From: Paracoccaceae bacterium
GTDB lineage: Bacteria; Pseudomonadota; Alphaproteobacteria; Rhodobacterales; Rhodobacteraceae
Length of the DNA: 64,000 nucleotides
Assembly: GCA_022824005.1 (NCBI GenBank)
Contig: JAJEBG010000007.1
Location: 1-64,000 of the forward strand
Direction of reading: 5' to 3'
Positions within the stretch are counted from its first letter, which is position 1. Each line of letters starts with the position of its first letter. The notes beneath the pieces were generated by a model. It was not told the DNA's origin. It worked only from the letters and a program-made list of their open reading frames with translations, and did no database searches. The position numbers and the translations under genes were made by a program. Positions 57,181 to 64,000 of this stretch are shown one piece after another.

Positions 57181-58095
57181 ATGCAGATTTACCTACCGAT
57201 TGCCGAAGTCTCAGTAAACGCCCTCCTCCTCTTGGGACTTGGTGGGGTTGTTGGTATTCTGTCAGGTATGTTTGGCGTTGGGGGTGGATTCCTGATGACG
57301 CCTCTGCTTTTTTTCATTGGAATTCCGCCGACTATCGCCGTGGCTACAGAAGCCAATCAAATCGTTGCTTCATCAGTTTCAGGCGCGCTAGCGCATTTTC
57401 GCCGACGTTCACTCGATATCCTTATGGGGCTTATTCTTGTCGCCGGGGGCGTCATCGGTGCCGCCATCGGCGTTCAGGTGTTTGCATTGCTAAAAGCCGC
57501 AGGGCAAGTCGATACATTAGTCCGTATTGGTTATGTGGTCTTGCTAGGAATCATTGGCAGTTTGATGCTGATTGAGAGCGTTCGTGCCATTCGCAGAACC
57601 CATCAAGATTCAACACCATTAAGAAAACTGCACCAGCATAATTGGATACACGGCCTCCCATTCAAAATTAAATTTCGTTCGTCTGGGCTTTATATCAGTG
57701 CCATTCCCCCCTTGTTGATTGGGGCCATGGTCGGCGTCCTTGCGGCGATTATGGGTGTGGGCGGTGGATTCATTATGGTGCCAGCCATGATCTATATCCT
57801 TGGCATGCCAACCAAGGTCGTCATCGGAACATCATTGTTCCAAATCACTTTTGTGACGGCCTTCACCACTGTGTTACACGCGACAACCAACCAAACCGTT
57901 GATATTGCACTGGCCTTCTTGTTGTTTCTAGGAGGTGTCGTCGGCGCACAGATAGGTGCCCGTCTCGGGGTCAAATTACCCGCTGAACAACTCCGTGTCT
58001 TTCTGGCGATTATTGTGATCGGAGTCTGTGGAAAATTGGCCATGGACTTGCTGTTGCAACCTTCAGAACTTTATTCACTCGGGGATCGACTCTGA
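57181..58095 (+). CDS. TSUP family (TauE/SafE) membrane exporter
   Basis: A 304-residue protein with about eight helices. Duplicated TSUP signatures GILSGMFGVGGGFLMTPLL (near residue 25) and GVLAAIMGVGGGFIMVPAM (near 192) mark the two halves. Family members move sulfite, sulfoacetate or other sulfur-containing anions. ATG 57181 is the likely start. Its stop overlaps the start of the TIGR02186 gene, so the pair is translationally coupled. Confidence 0.9.
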   Translation: MQIYLPIAEVSVNALLLLGLGGVVGILSGMFGVGGGFLMTPLLFFIGIPPTIAVATEANQIVASSVSGALAHFRRRSLDILMGLILVAGGVIGAAIGVQVFALLKAAGQVDTLVRIGYVVLLGIIGSLMLIESVRAIRRTHQDSTPLRKLHQHNWIHGLPFKIKFRSSGLYISAIPPLLIGAMVGVLAAIMGVGGGFIMVPAMIYILGMPTKVVIGTSLFQITFVTAFTTVLHATTNQTVDIALAFLLFLGGVVGAQIGARLGVKLPAEQLRVFLAIIVIGVCGKLAMDLLLQPSELYSLGDRL

Positions 58096-58844
58096 TGCGA
58101 ATTGGCCTCACTCCCATTCTGCTGTGTATGGCCATGGCGTCGGCCACGCCGACCGTCGGTGAGGAAATTATCTCTGCGCTCAGTCAGAACAGGATTTCAA
58201 TCACCGCCAATTTCGATGGATCAGAGATTTTTATCTACGGCGCGGTCAAGCGTGAAGCGCCCGTCGTCGATGGCGACCTTGGGATCATTATCACCGTCGT
58301 TGGCCCTTTCGAGCCCACACTTGTCCGTCGAAAGGATAGAATTTTTGGCATATGGGTCAACGCCAATGCCTTCAATATTGACACCGCGCCGACCTTCTAT
58401 GCGATCGCCTCGTCGGCCCCCCTGAAAGAGATATTGCATGAGAGTGAAAGTGTCCGAAACCAAATCCCCATTGAAGAAAAGATAGAGGCGGCAAGTTCTG
58501 CTGAATCTCAATCATTCGTTAGCGCCTTGGTTCGTATCCGTGAAAAGCAAGGCCTTTACAGCGAACTTCCAGACATGGTGGACCTTCGCTCTGATACCCT
58601 ATTTGGTACCCATATCGCTCTTCCAGCCAACCTCGTCGAAGGCGAATACACCGCGACAGTCTATGTGACTCGAGACGGAACCATTGTTGATAAACAAGAA
58701 AGCAAAATCGACGTCCAAAAGGTCGGGTTGGAACGCTGGATTTATACCCTCGCTCACCAGCAACCGCTCGCCTACGGTCTTCTCGCCGTCTTACTAGCCA
58801 CCTTCACAGGTTGGGCCGCTTCCGTCGTGTTTCGGCGTATTTGA
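58095..58844 (+). CDS. TIGR02186 family periplasmic protein
   Basis: A 249-residue protein with a signal peptide (MRIGLTPILLCMAMASATP), the family core SALSQNRISITANFDGSEIFIYGAVKR and RRKDRIFGIWVNANAFNIDT-type segments, and a C-terminal membrane helix (AYGLLAVLLATFTGWAASVV). It is probably a periplasmic domain anchored at the C-terminus. TIGR02186 proteins commonly accompany TSUP transporters, as here, and may assist them; no biochemical role is known to me. Confidence 0.88.
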   Translation: MRIGLTPILLCMAMASATPTVGEEIISALSQNRISITANFDGSEIFIYGAVKREAPVVDGDLGIIITVVGPFEPTLVRRKDRIFGIWVNANAFNIDTAPTFYAIASSAPLKEILHESESVRNQIPIEEKIEAASSAESQSFVSALVRIREKQGLYSELPDMVDLRSDTLFGTHIALPANLVEGEYTATVYVTRDGTIVDKQESKIDVQKVGLERWIYTLAHQQPLAYGLLAVLLATFTGWAASVVFRRI

Positions 58845-58882
58845 CTCCCCGATTGAGCCAATCATCTGTCCCTATTGCTTAA

Positions 58883-59680
58883 TCAATTCACTTCGATTGT
58901 GGTGATCCCTTTCACAATCTCATTCTCAACCATCAGCGCGCGGTGATCAGCTGAGACCAATATAATTCTCACTTCATAGCTTCCCGGGGCAAGTTGACCA
59001 ATTTCAATGGATTCATCAAAGACCCGCGCAAGTTTCAATCCAGACAAGTAGAGGTGAGCATGACCGAGGCTAAAAGGATTTTCCTCACTCAACTCCATCG
59101 ACTGCGTGAACTCAAAATTTTCTATATCGAGGTGGATGCGCCAACCCTCTGCAATCTTCTCTTTTCTGAGTGCAAGCCGAGGAATCGCGGCATCCTGAGG
59201 GATAGGCAAAGTCCGACCGATACCGTACTCGCCGGACTCCCCCATCGTGACATGGCTAAGCGCCGTGCCAACTTTGACTTTGGCCTTCACCTTACCCGCA
59301 TTGGCAAACTTCAAGGTCACGGGTATCAGACGACCGACATCAAGGTCACCCTCGACCCCAAACAATCTGATATGGGCCCCGTCAGCGGCGAGACTCGGTG
59401 TGGCTCCGGCGGGGATAGGTAATGGGACCATACCAGCTGGGTTAAATAATTCGGCTCTTGCGGCCTCTTTAGACTGCACAGATTCAAGCCAGTCAGGGCC
59501 ACTAGCGTTGGTAAAGGCGGCAAACACGTAAACCACTCCAGGCACCGTTGCATCAGAACGAGCATTGATTCGCTGCAGCACAATTTCACCACTTTGCTGA
59601 TTAAAAAACCATACAGCCACGCCGCCAGCAGCAAGAAGTGCGATTACCACAACAGCGACAATTATTCGCCGAATTTCCAT
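58883..59680 (-). CDS. membrane-anchored PCuAC-like protein with a second periplasmic domain
   Basis: A 265-residue protein. An N-terminal helix (IIVAVVVIALLAAGGVAVWF) is followed by a domain resembling PCu(A)C copper chaperones: GVVYVFAAFTNASGPDWLES, GMVPLPIPAGATPSLAADGAHIRL, and DVGRLIPVTLKFANAG. The usual HxM copper ligands are only partly kept (AHIRLF where relatives have HIMLM). A second domain from about 165 has GHAHLYLSGLKLARVF and DHRALMVENE. Copper binding is therefore doubtful. It is divergent from the membrane protein at 59762, 81 bp away. Confidence 0.7.
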   Translation of the reverse strand: MEIRRIIVAVVVIALLAAGGVAVWFFNQQSGEIVLQRINARSDATVPGVVYVFAAFTNASGPDWLESVQSKEAARAELFNPAGMVPLPIPAGATPSLAADGAHIRLFGVEGDLDVGRLIPVTLKFANAGKVKAKVKVGTALSHVTMGESGEYGIGRTLPIPQDAAIPRLALRKEKIAEGWRIHLDIENFEFTQSMELSEENPFSLGHAHLYLSGLKLARVFDESIEIGQLAPGSYEVRIILVSADHRALMVENEIVKGITTIEVN

Positions 59681-59761
59681 GTCAATAGGCCCTCTTTGCC
59701 AAAAGACTTCTTAAAGTCTAAATATTTGATTGCCTTGAGACTATATCGCTACACTGACAAG

Positions 59762-61198
59762 ATGAAATCTTCCAGTCCAAAACGGGCAATCAACCTTTTT
59801 CTGATGGCGGCATTTGTCATGATGCTCGATTCTAGAATGGTTTTGGCGCACGCATCGGGGCAAGGATTTGTTCTTCTGCTGCCCACCGATTTATATATCG
59901 CGTCTGGTATTGCCACAGTCTTGCTGACAGCCGCGGCACTGGCCTTCCTGCCGGCATTCTTTGTCAACCGCTTATTTGTGGGGCAAAAGCTACCGCTCTC
60001 GTTCAAAGTTCCAAATTGGCTTCCAGATGCCACTAGTTTTTTCATTTTTGTCTTTCTAATTTGTCTTTTAATTGTCGGTTTCACCGGTTCAAGCGACCCT
60101 CTTTCCAATCCTTTGACACTATTCATTTGGACGGTTTGGTGGACATTATTACTCTTTCTGCAAGGCATTTTTGGTCATCTTTGGAGATGGCTTAACCCAT
60201 GGACTGGCCTTTACCGAATTCTATTTGGTGAGTCATTCAATGGCATCCTTCCGCTTCCAAAGCGATGGACGATGATCATCGGAATCATTGGTTTATTGAC
60301 ATTCTCAATCTTCGCACTGGCTGATATTGCGCCCGACTATCCTCCCCGTCTTGCCATCTTTGTGGCCGCCTACTGGGTGTTTAACTTTCTCGGAATCTGT
60401 CTCTTCGGTCAGCATGCATGGCTATCACGTTGTGAGTGTTTCACCATACTTTTTGATCTGTTTGGAAAGATTTCATTAATTCGTTGCCAAGATAGAAACG
60501 GCCATATTGGAGTCTTCGGTTGGCAGATTGTGACCACTCCCCCCTCTCTTCCTCTCGCTGTTTTCTGTCTCACGGCTTTAGCCGCAGGTAGCTTCGATGG
60601 GCTCAACGAGACATTTTGGTGGCTGGAAATGATTGGCATCAATCCGCTTGAATATCCGGGCCGCTCGGCCGTTGTGATGGAGACCATCGTTGGCATAGTC
60701 GGATCAATATTGGTTTTGCACATCTTTTTTGCGCTAGTGGTTTGGACAGGATGCAAACTGGTACGATTATCAAGCACTCAAAATGGGCCAATGCCTTCTT
60801 TTACCACCACGTTCAGCCGCCTCGCGTTGTCGGTCCTGCCGATCGCGCTCGGCTACCACTTCGCGCATTTTCTGCCAGCCTTCCTTGTCAATTCACAATA
60901 TCTCTTTGCGGCTCTGAGTGATCCCTTGACCACAGGAGCTGATTGGCTTGGACTAGGCGTTTTCTATGTCACGACCGGATTCTTCTATCAGCAGGACTCG
61001 GTTCGCTTGATTCTTCTCACGCAATGTGCGGCCATTGTATTGGGTCACATGATCGCTGTTCTTACAGCCCACTCTATGGCGCTCAATCTATTTCGCTCAC
61101 ATAAACTTGCGATAATCAGCCAAATCCCGATGGCGATATTTATGGCCTCTTACACCTTCTTGAGTCTTTGGCTCCTCGCCTCACCACGGGGGGCCTAA
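59762..61198 (+). CDS. polytopic membrane protein of unknown function
   Basis: A 478-residue protein with a signal-like N-terminus ending near MVLAHASGQGFVLLLPTDLY and about 11-12 hydrophobic helices. Loops contain FGHLWRWLNPWTGLYRILFG, GQHAWLSRCECFTILFDLFG, and a helix with LGYHFAHFLPAFLVNSQYLF. The His- and Trp-rich helices could bind metal or heme, but that is only inference. I recognise it as a conserved proteobacterial membrane protein without a known function. ATG 59762 is chosen because upstream codons are not protein-like. It is divergent from the PCuAC-like gene. Confidence 0.7.
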   Translation: MKSSSPKRAINLFLMAAFVMMLDSRMVLAHASGQGFVLLLPTDLYIASGIATVLLTAAALAFLPAFFVNRLFVGQKLPLSFKVPNWLPDATSFFIFVFLICLLIVGFTGSSDPLSNPLTLFIWTVWWTLLLFLQGIFGHLWRWLNPWTGLYRILFGESFNGILPLPKRWTMIIGIIGLLTFSIFALADIAPDYPPRLAIFVAAYWVFNFLGICLFGQHAWLSRCECFTILFDLFGKISLIRCQDRNGHIGVFGWQIVTTPPSLPLAVFCLTALAAGSFDGLNETFWWLEMIGINPLEYPGRSAVVMETIVGIVGSILVLHIFFALVVWTGCKLVRLSSTQNGPMPSFTTTFSRLALSVLPIALGYHFAHFLPAFLVNSQYLFAALSDPLTTGADWLGLGVFYVTTGFFYQQDSVRLILLTQCAAIVLGHMIAVLTAHSMALNLFRSHKLAIISQIPMAIFMASYTFLSLWLLASPRGA

Positions 61199-61326
61199 TG
61201 AAAATATCTTAAAATATCGAAAGGTTGATAAGGATGAAATCACAAACAATGTGGACAACATCCCTTCAATGATGCATTAGTTTACGATACGCTTGACTGT
61301 CAGACACCAAAAGGGAGGAAAAAATT

Positions 61327-62634
61327 ATGTCGAAGACAATCAACTTACATCATCAATCATGGTCAAGGCGCAAGGCCATCAAAACTATCGCCGGTGCGAG
61401 CGCTGCTGTCACCGCGAGTGCCACAATACCAGATGTTATGGGTTATGCCCAATCGCAAAGTTCAGCACCAATTCGTATCGGATTTCAAGTCCACCGAACA
61501 GGCATCGGTGCCGCTTATGGTCGCTGGTATGACCGCACGAGTCAAGCAGCGGTCAAAAGAATCAACGACAGCGGTGGCATCAATGGCCGTCCTGTGGAAC
61601 TCGTTGCAGAGGATGATGGAACCGACCCCAAGAGGGGCGCCGAAGTCCTTGAGAAGTTTGCGACACAAAAAAACTGTGATGTCGCGTTTGGTACTTTGTT
61701 CAGCCACGTGGTGATCGGTTCGGCTCCACGCGCCGGGGAGTTAAAACTGCCCTACTTCGTCGTTTCAGAAGGCCATCATGTCGCGAGTGGAATATTGAAT
61801 CGCTACACGCTTCAGCCAGGGATTACCGATGTCAAAAGCCAAGTCGAAGCGATGGCCCCCTTTATCGCAGAAAATTTAGGTAAGAAAGTGGCCATGGTCT
61901 TTCCCGATTTTGCCTTTGGGCATGACCACCGGGATTATTTTTCTGCCGCCTTCGAAAAAAATGGTGGAAAGATAAACGCGCTGATCGCTATTCCGCCAAC
62001 GGAAACGTCCTTTACAAAATATTTCCCAAAAATTCCTCAAGACACCGAGATACTTTACCATGTCATGGTGGGACCGGCTGTCTTGACGTTCGTCAAAGAA
62101 CTTGGGGAATTTTTTGGCTCCCGTCGTCCCGAAATGTTTGGCTTTATCGATAGTCTCGAAGCCGTCGATATCGCGAGTCCAGGTCTCGAATTCCTTGACG
62201 GAACGTATATGTGGGAAGGCAACCCACGCTATGTCCAAAGTAACCAATCAAGCCATGACAAACTCTACCGACAAGCTGTAGGTGTTGATTCCAATGGAGC
62301 CTCTATATCCGACAGCAAGGATGTGTCAACATATGCTCATATGTTCGGCTGCTGGGAGACTTTGAATATTATCAAGGCGGGAATGGAAGACTCGGGTTAT
62401 CGTGGCCCTGAAGATCGTGCCAAATTGATTGAAGCTGTTGAGGCGATGTCGGCCATGCCCTTGTCTGATGATCACCCGCAGGGCAGCAAAATTTTTAATG
62501 GCAAGACTCACCAAACTTTCGGTCATCAATACATCACACGTGTCAGTGAGGGAAAACTCGTCTTGGCCCACACGACGTCAATCGAAGATACTTTTTATCC
62601 AGACGAGGTCGATTACACCACACAATCCTTCTAA
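61327..62634 (+). CDS. branched-chain amino acid/urea-type ABC substrate-binding protein
   Basis: A 435-residue type I periplasmic binding protein (LivK/UrtA-like). The N-terminus has a twin-arginine-like SRRKAIKTIAGASAAVTASA signal. Mature landmarks: IRIGFQVHRTGIGAAYGRWY, VKRINDSGGINGRPVELVAEDDGTDP split by convention, and KKVAMVFPDFAFGHDHRDYF. The ligand is not readable. GGGAGG precedes ATG 61327, and a permease gene follows 29 bp downstream. Confidence 0.9.
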   Translation: MSKTINLHHQSWSRRKAIKTIAGASAAVTASATIPDVMGYAQSQSSAPIRIGFQVHRTGIGAAYGRWYDRTSQAAVKRINDSGGINGRPVELVAEDDGTDPKRGAEVLEKFATQKNCDVAFGTLFSHVVIGSAPRAGELKLPYFVVSEGHHVASGILNRYTLQPGITDVKSQVEAMAPFIAENLGKKVAMVFPDFAFGHDHRDYFSAAFEKNGGKINALIAIPPTETSFTKYFPKIPQDTEILYHVMVGPAVLTFVKELGEFFGSRRPEMFGFIDSLEAVDIASPGLEFLDGTYMWEGNPRYVQSNQSSHDKLYRQAVGVDSNGASISDSKDVSTYAHMFGCWETLNIIKAGMEDSGYRGPEDRAKLIEAVEAMSAMPLSDDHPQGSKIFNGKTHQTFGHQYITRVSEGKLVLAHTTSIEDTFYPDEVDYTTQSF

Positions 62635-62663
62635 AACTGCGGTCAAAGAGTGCTCCATTAAAG

Positions 62664-63590
62664 ATGGATTTTGCACCGCATCTGTTTTTGGCGACCTTAG
62701 AAGGGGCGATTACGGCGGCAGTCATTTCATTGACTGCCGTCGGCTTAAGCCTCGTGTTTGGAATCATGCGAGTGGTGAATGTCGCGCATGGCGAATTTTT
62801 TATGCTTGGGGCTGTCGTCGCTTGGTGGGTGGCTTCAACCCTTGGTGGGCACGCCGCATTGGGATTTTTGGCGGCCTTGATTATCGCCCCTCTTTTTGTG
62901 GGCCTGATGGCGGCTCTGGCTGACCGGCTCGTGTTGGAGCGATTGAATTACGATCTAGAACGAACCATAGTGGCCACAATCGGTCTGCTCTATGTGATTC
63001 AGCAAGTGGCCTTGATGACATTTGGTCCTGACGCCCGCCCGGTTGAAGCCCCTTTTGACCTCCGTATCGCTATTCCATGGTTTGAATTTTCTGACACCGG
63101 TGTCAATCTGATTTGGCCTTGGGGCCTTGCCACAACAGGTTACAAATTGGCGGTTATTGCTGCCGCCGCTATCATTGTCACTTCGATCATCGTGTTTCTT
63201 AAACGCAGCCGCTTTGGGTTGATGATGCGCGCGACGCAAATGGATAGTGAGATGGCGTCGGCCTTTGGTATCCCGGTCAGGCGCGTCTATTGTGTCGTGT
63301 TTGGCTTGGGAGCCGCCCTTGCGGCGCTTGGCGCGGTATTGATTGTTCCGATCCAGCAGGCGCACTATCTTATGGGCGGTGACCCGCTGCTTCTGTCATT
63401 CATTGTCGTCATCATTGGCGGGCTAGGAAGTTTGCCGGGGACGATTTTGGCCGCTGTTCTTATCGGCATGAGCGATGGCATTATCTCTGTCTTCTTCTCT
63501 CCAACATTGGCCAAAATCTTAGCCACTCTATTGGTGGCGCTAGTTCTCATTTTTCGTCCCCACGGTCTCTTTGGGCATCACACATCGTGA
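62664..63590 (+). CDS. livH: branched-chain amino acid ABC transporter permease LivH-type
   Basis: A 308-residue inner-membrane permease. It starts FLATLEGAITAAVISLTAVG and has the family signatures GIMRVVNVAHGEFFMLGAVV, LKRSRFGLMMRATQMDSEMA and SFIVVIIGGLGSLPGTILAA. It sits between the binding protein and LivM, whose GTG overlaps its stop. The gene symbol indicates family only; the substrate is unknown. Confidence 0.92.
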   Translation: MDFAPHLFLATLEGAITAAVISLTAVGLSLVFGIMRVVNVAHGEFFMLGAVVAWWVASTLGGHAALGFLAALIIAPLFVGLMAALADRLVLERLNYDLERTIVATIGLLYVIQQVALMTFGPDARPVEAPFDLRIAIPWFEFSDTGVNLIWPWGLATTGYKLAVIAAAAIIVTSIIVFLKRSRFGLMMRATQMDSEMASAFGIPVRRVYCVVFGLGAALAALGAVLIVPIQQAHYLMGGDPLLLSFIVVIIGGLGSLPGTILAAVLIGMSDGIISVFFSPTLAKILATLLVALVLIFRPHGLFGHHTS

Positions 63591-64000
63591 CCAAATCTCT
63601 GCATATTTCCGTGTTGACAAGTCTTGTCCTGCTGTTTTTTGTGGTGTCCGATTATCATGACGGAAATCTCGCTCGCATCATGGTGCTCGCTATCTATGCC
63701 GTCGGCTATAATCTCCTATTTGGCTACACTGGTCTCCTCAGTCTTGGACACGCTTTATTTTTTGCCGCCGGCATGTACGGCCTTGCCTTACCGATACAGC
63801 ATCTCGGTGTATCACCGATTGAAGCCTTTGCGATGGGATTGGCGTCGGCCGCAACCGTTTCTCTCGTTATTGGGTTTCTGGCATTACGAACAACTGGCGC
63901 GGCGTTTATGATCGTCACACTTATGTTCGCGCAAGCCGGATTTCTGGCACTCCTTTATTTCGGACAATGGACGCGTGGTGATGAGGGATTTGTCATCCAA
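63587..64000 (+). CDS. livM: branched-chain amino acid ABC transporter permease LivM-type, N-terminal part
   Basis: 138 codons are present before the window ends. The GTG start at 63587 overlaps the livH stop (GTGA). The translated start includes two helices and the LivM signature GYNLLFGYTGLLSLGHALFF, then AAGMYGLALPIQHLG. ATPase genes livG and livF would be expected to the right. Confidence 0.88.
   Translation, partial: MTKSLHISVLTSLVLLFFVVSDYHDGNLARIMVLAIYAVGYNLLFGYTGLLSLGHALFFAAGMYGLALPIQHLGVSPIEAFAMGLASAATVSLVIGFLALRTTGAAFMIVTLMFAQAGFLALLYFGQWTRGDEGFVIQ

Noticed and set aside
1-64000. CRISPR arrays, rRNA genes or additional tRNAs
   Set aside because: No regularly spaced repeats and no rRNA-like or further cloverleaf sequences were seen on reading; small RNAs cannot be excluded.

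Overview
The window reads as part of an alphaproteobacterial chromosome, probably a marine or aquatic lineage; I cannot name the genus. Evidence: the hisS-hisZ-hisG run with a short-form HisG, DUF1489 and DUF1127 proteins, the ruvCAB-ybgC / tolQRAB-pal-cpoB-tilS-ftsH order, and a GTG-started rpsD. The backbone has moderate GC. Two stretches are clearly GC-richer: an IS1634-type element (350-2369) and a 13-15 kb block (about 29.0-44.2 kb), which I read as an acquired genomic island.

Layout. 1-6.3 kb is a battered accessory zone: the start of a BMP-family binding protein, an intact IS1634-type element, a membrane LytTR regulator broken both by the IS and by a 19-bp tandem duplication, a DUF2141 gene with a Tat-exported carotenoid oxygenase-like gene, a decayed tyrosine recombinase, and tRNA-Cys. 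6.4-28.7 kb is mostly housekeeping: folD, a MOSC protein, two tandem ftsH genes (the second lacks the periplasmic domain), tilS, cpoB, pal, tolB-A-R-Q, a SulP transporter on the opposite strand, ybgC, ruvB-A-C, a frameshifted DUF1127 gene, a YHS protein, an FAH-family hydrolase, prmA, msrA, an MFS transporter and rpsD.

29.0-44.2 kb is the GC-rich island, bounded by transposase debris: an IS1634 fragment on the left, and a Tn3 tail joined in frame to an IS1595 head on the right. Its cargo is aspartate ammonia-lyase, a polar amino acid ABC importer (ATPase, two permeases, binding protein), sarcosine oxidase subunits soxG-A-D-B, a divergent RpiR/SIS-type regulator and a dimethylglycine/sarcosine dehydrogenase-like flavoprotein. 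Together these look like a catabolic unit for an N-methylated amino acid: import, oxidative N-demethylation onto tetrahydrofolate, then deamination to fumarate. N-methylaspartate is one inferred candidate. AT-rich palindromes lie before both divergent transcription units.

44.2-64 kb returns to the backbone: DUF1489, hisG-hisZ-hisS, dnaE, a complete xanthine dehydrogenase operon xdhABC, a cupin pseudogene, a TSUP transporter with its TIGR02186 partner, a PCuAC-like periplasmic protein divergent from a polytopic membrane protein, and the start of a branched-chain amino acid-type ABC operon (binding protein, LivH, LivM cut by the window end). I saw no rRNA, CRISPR array, prophage or replication origin.
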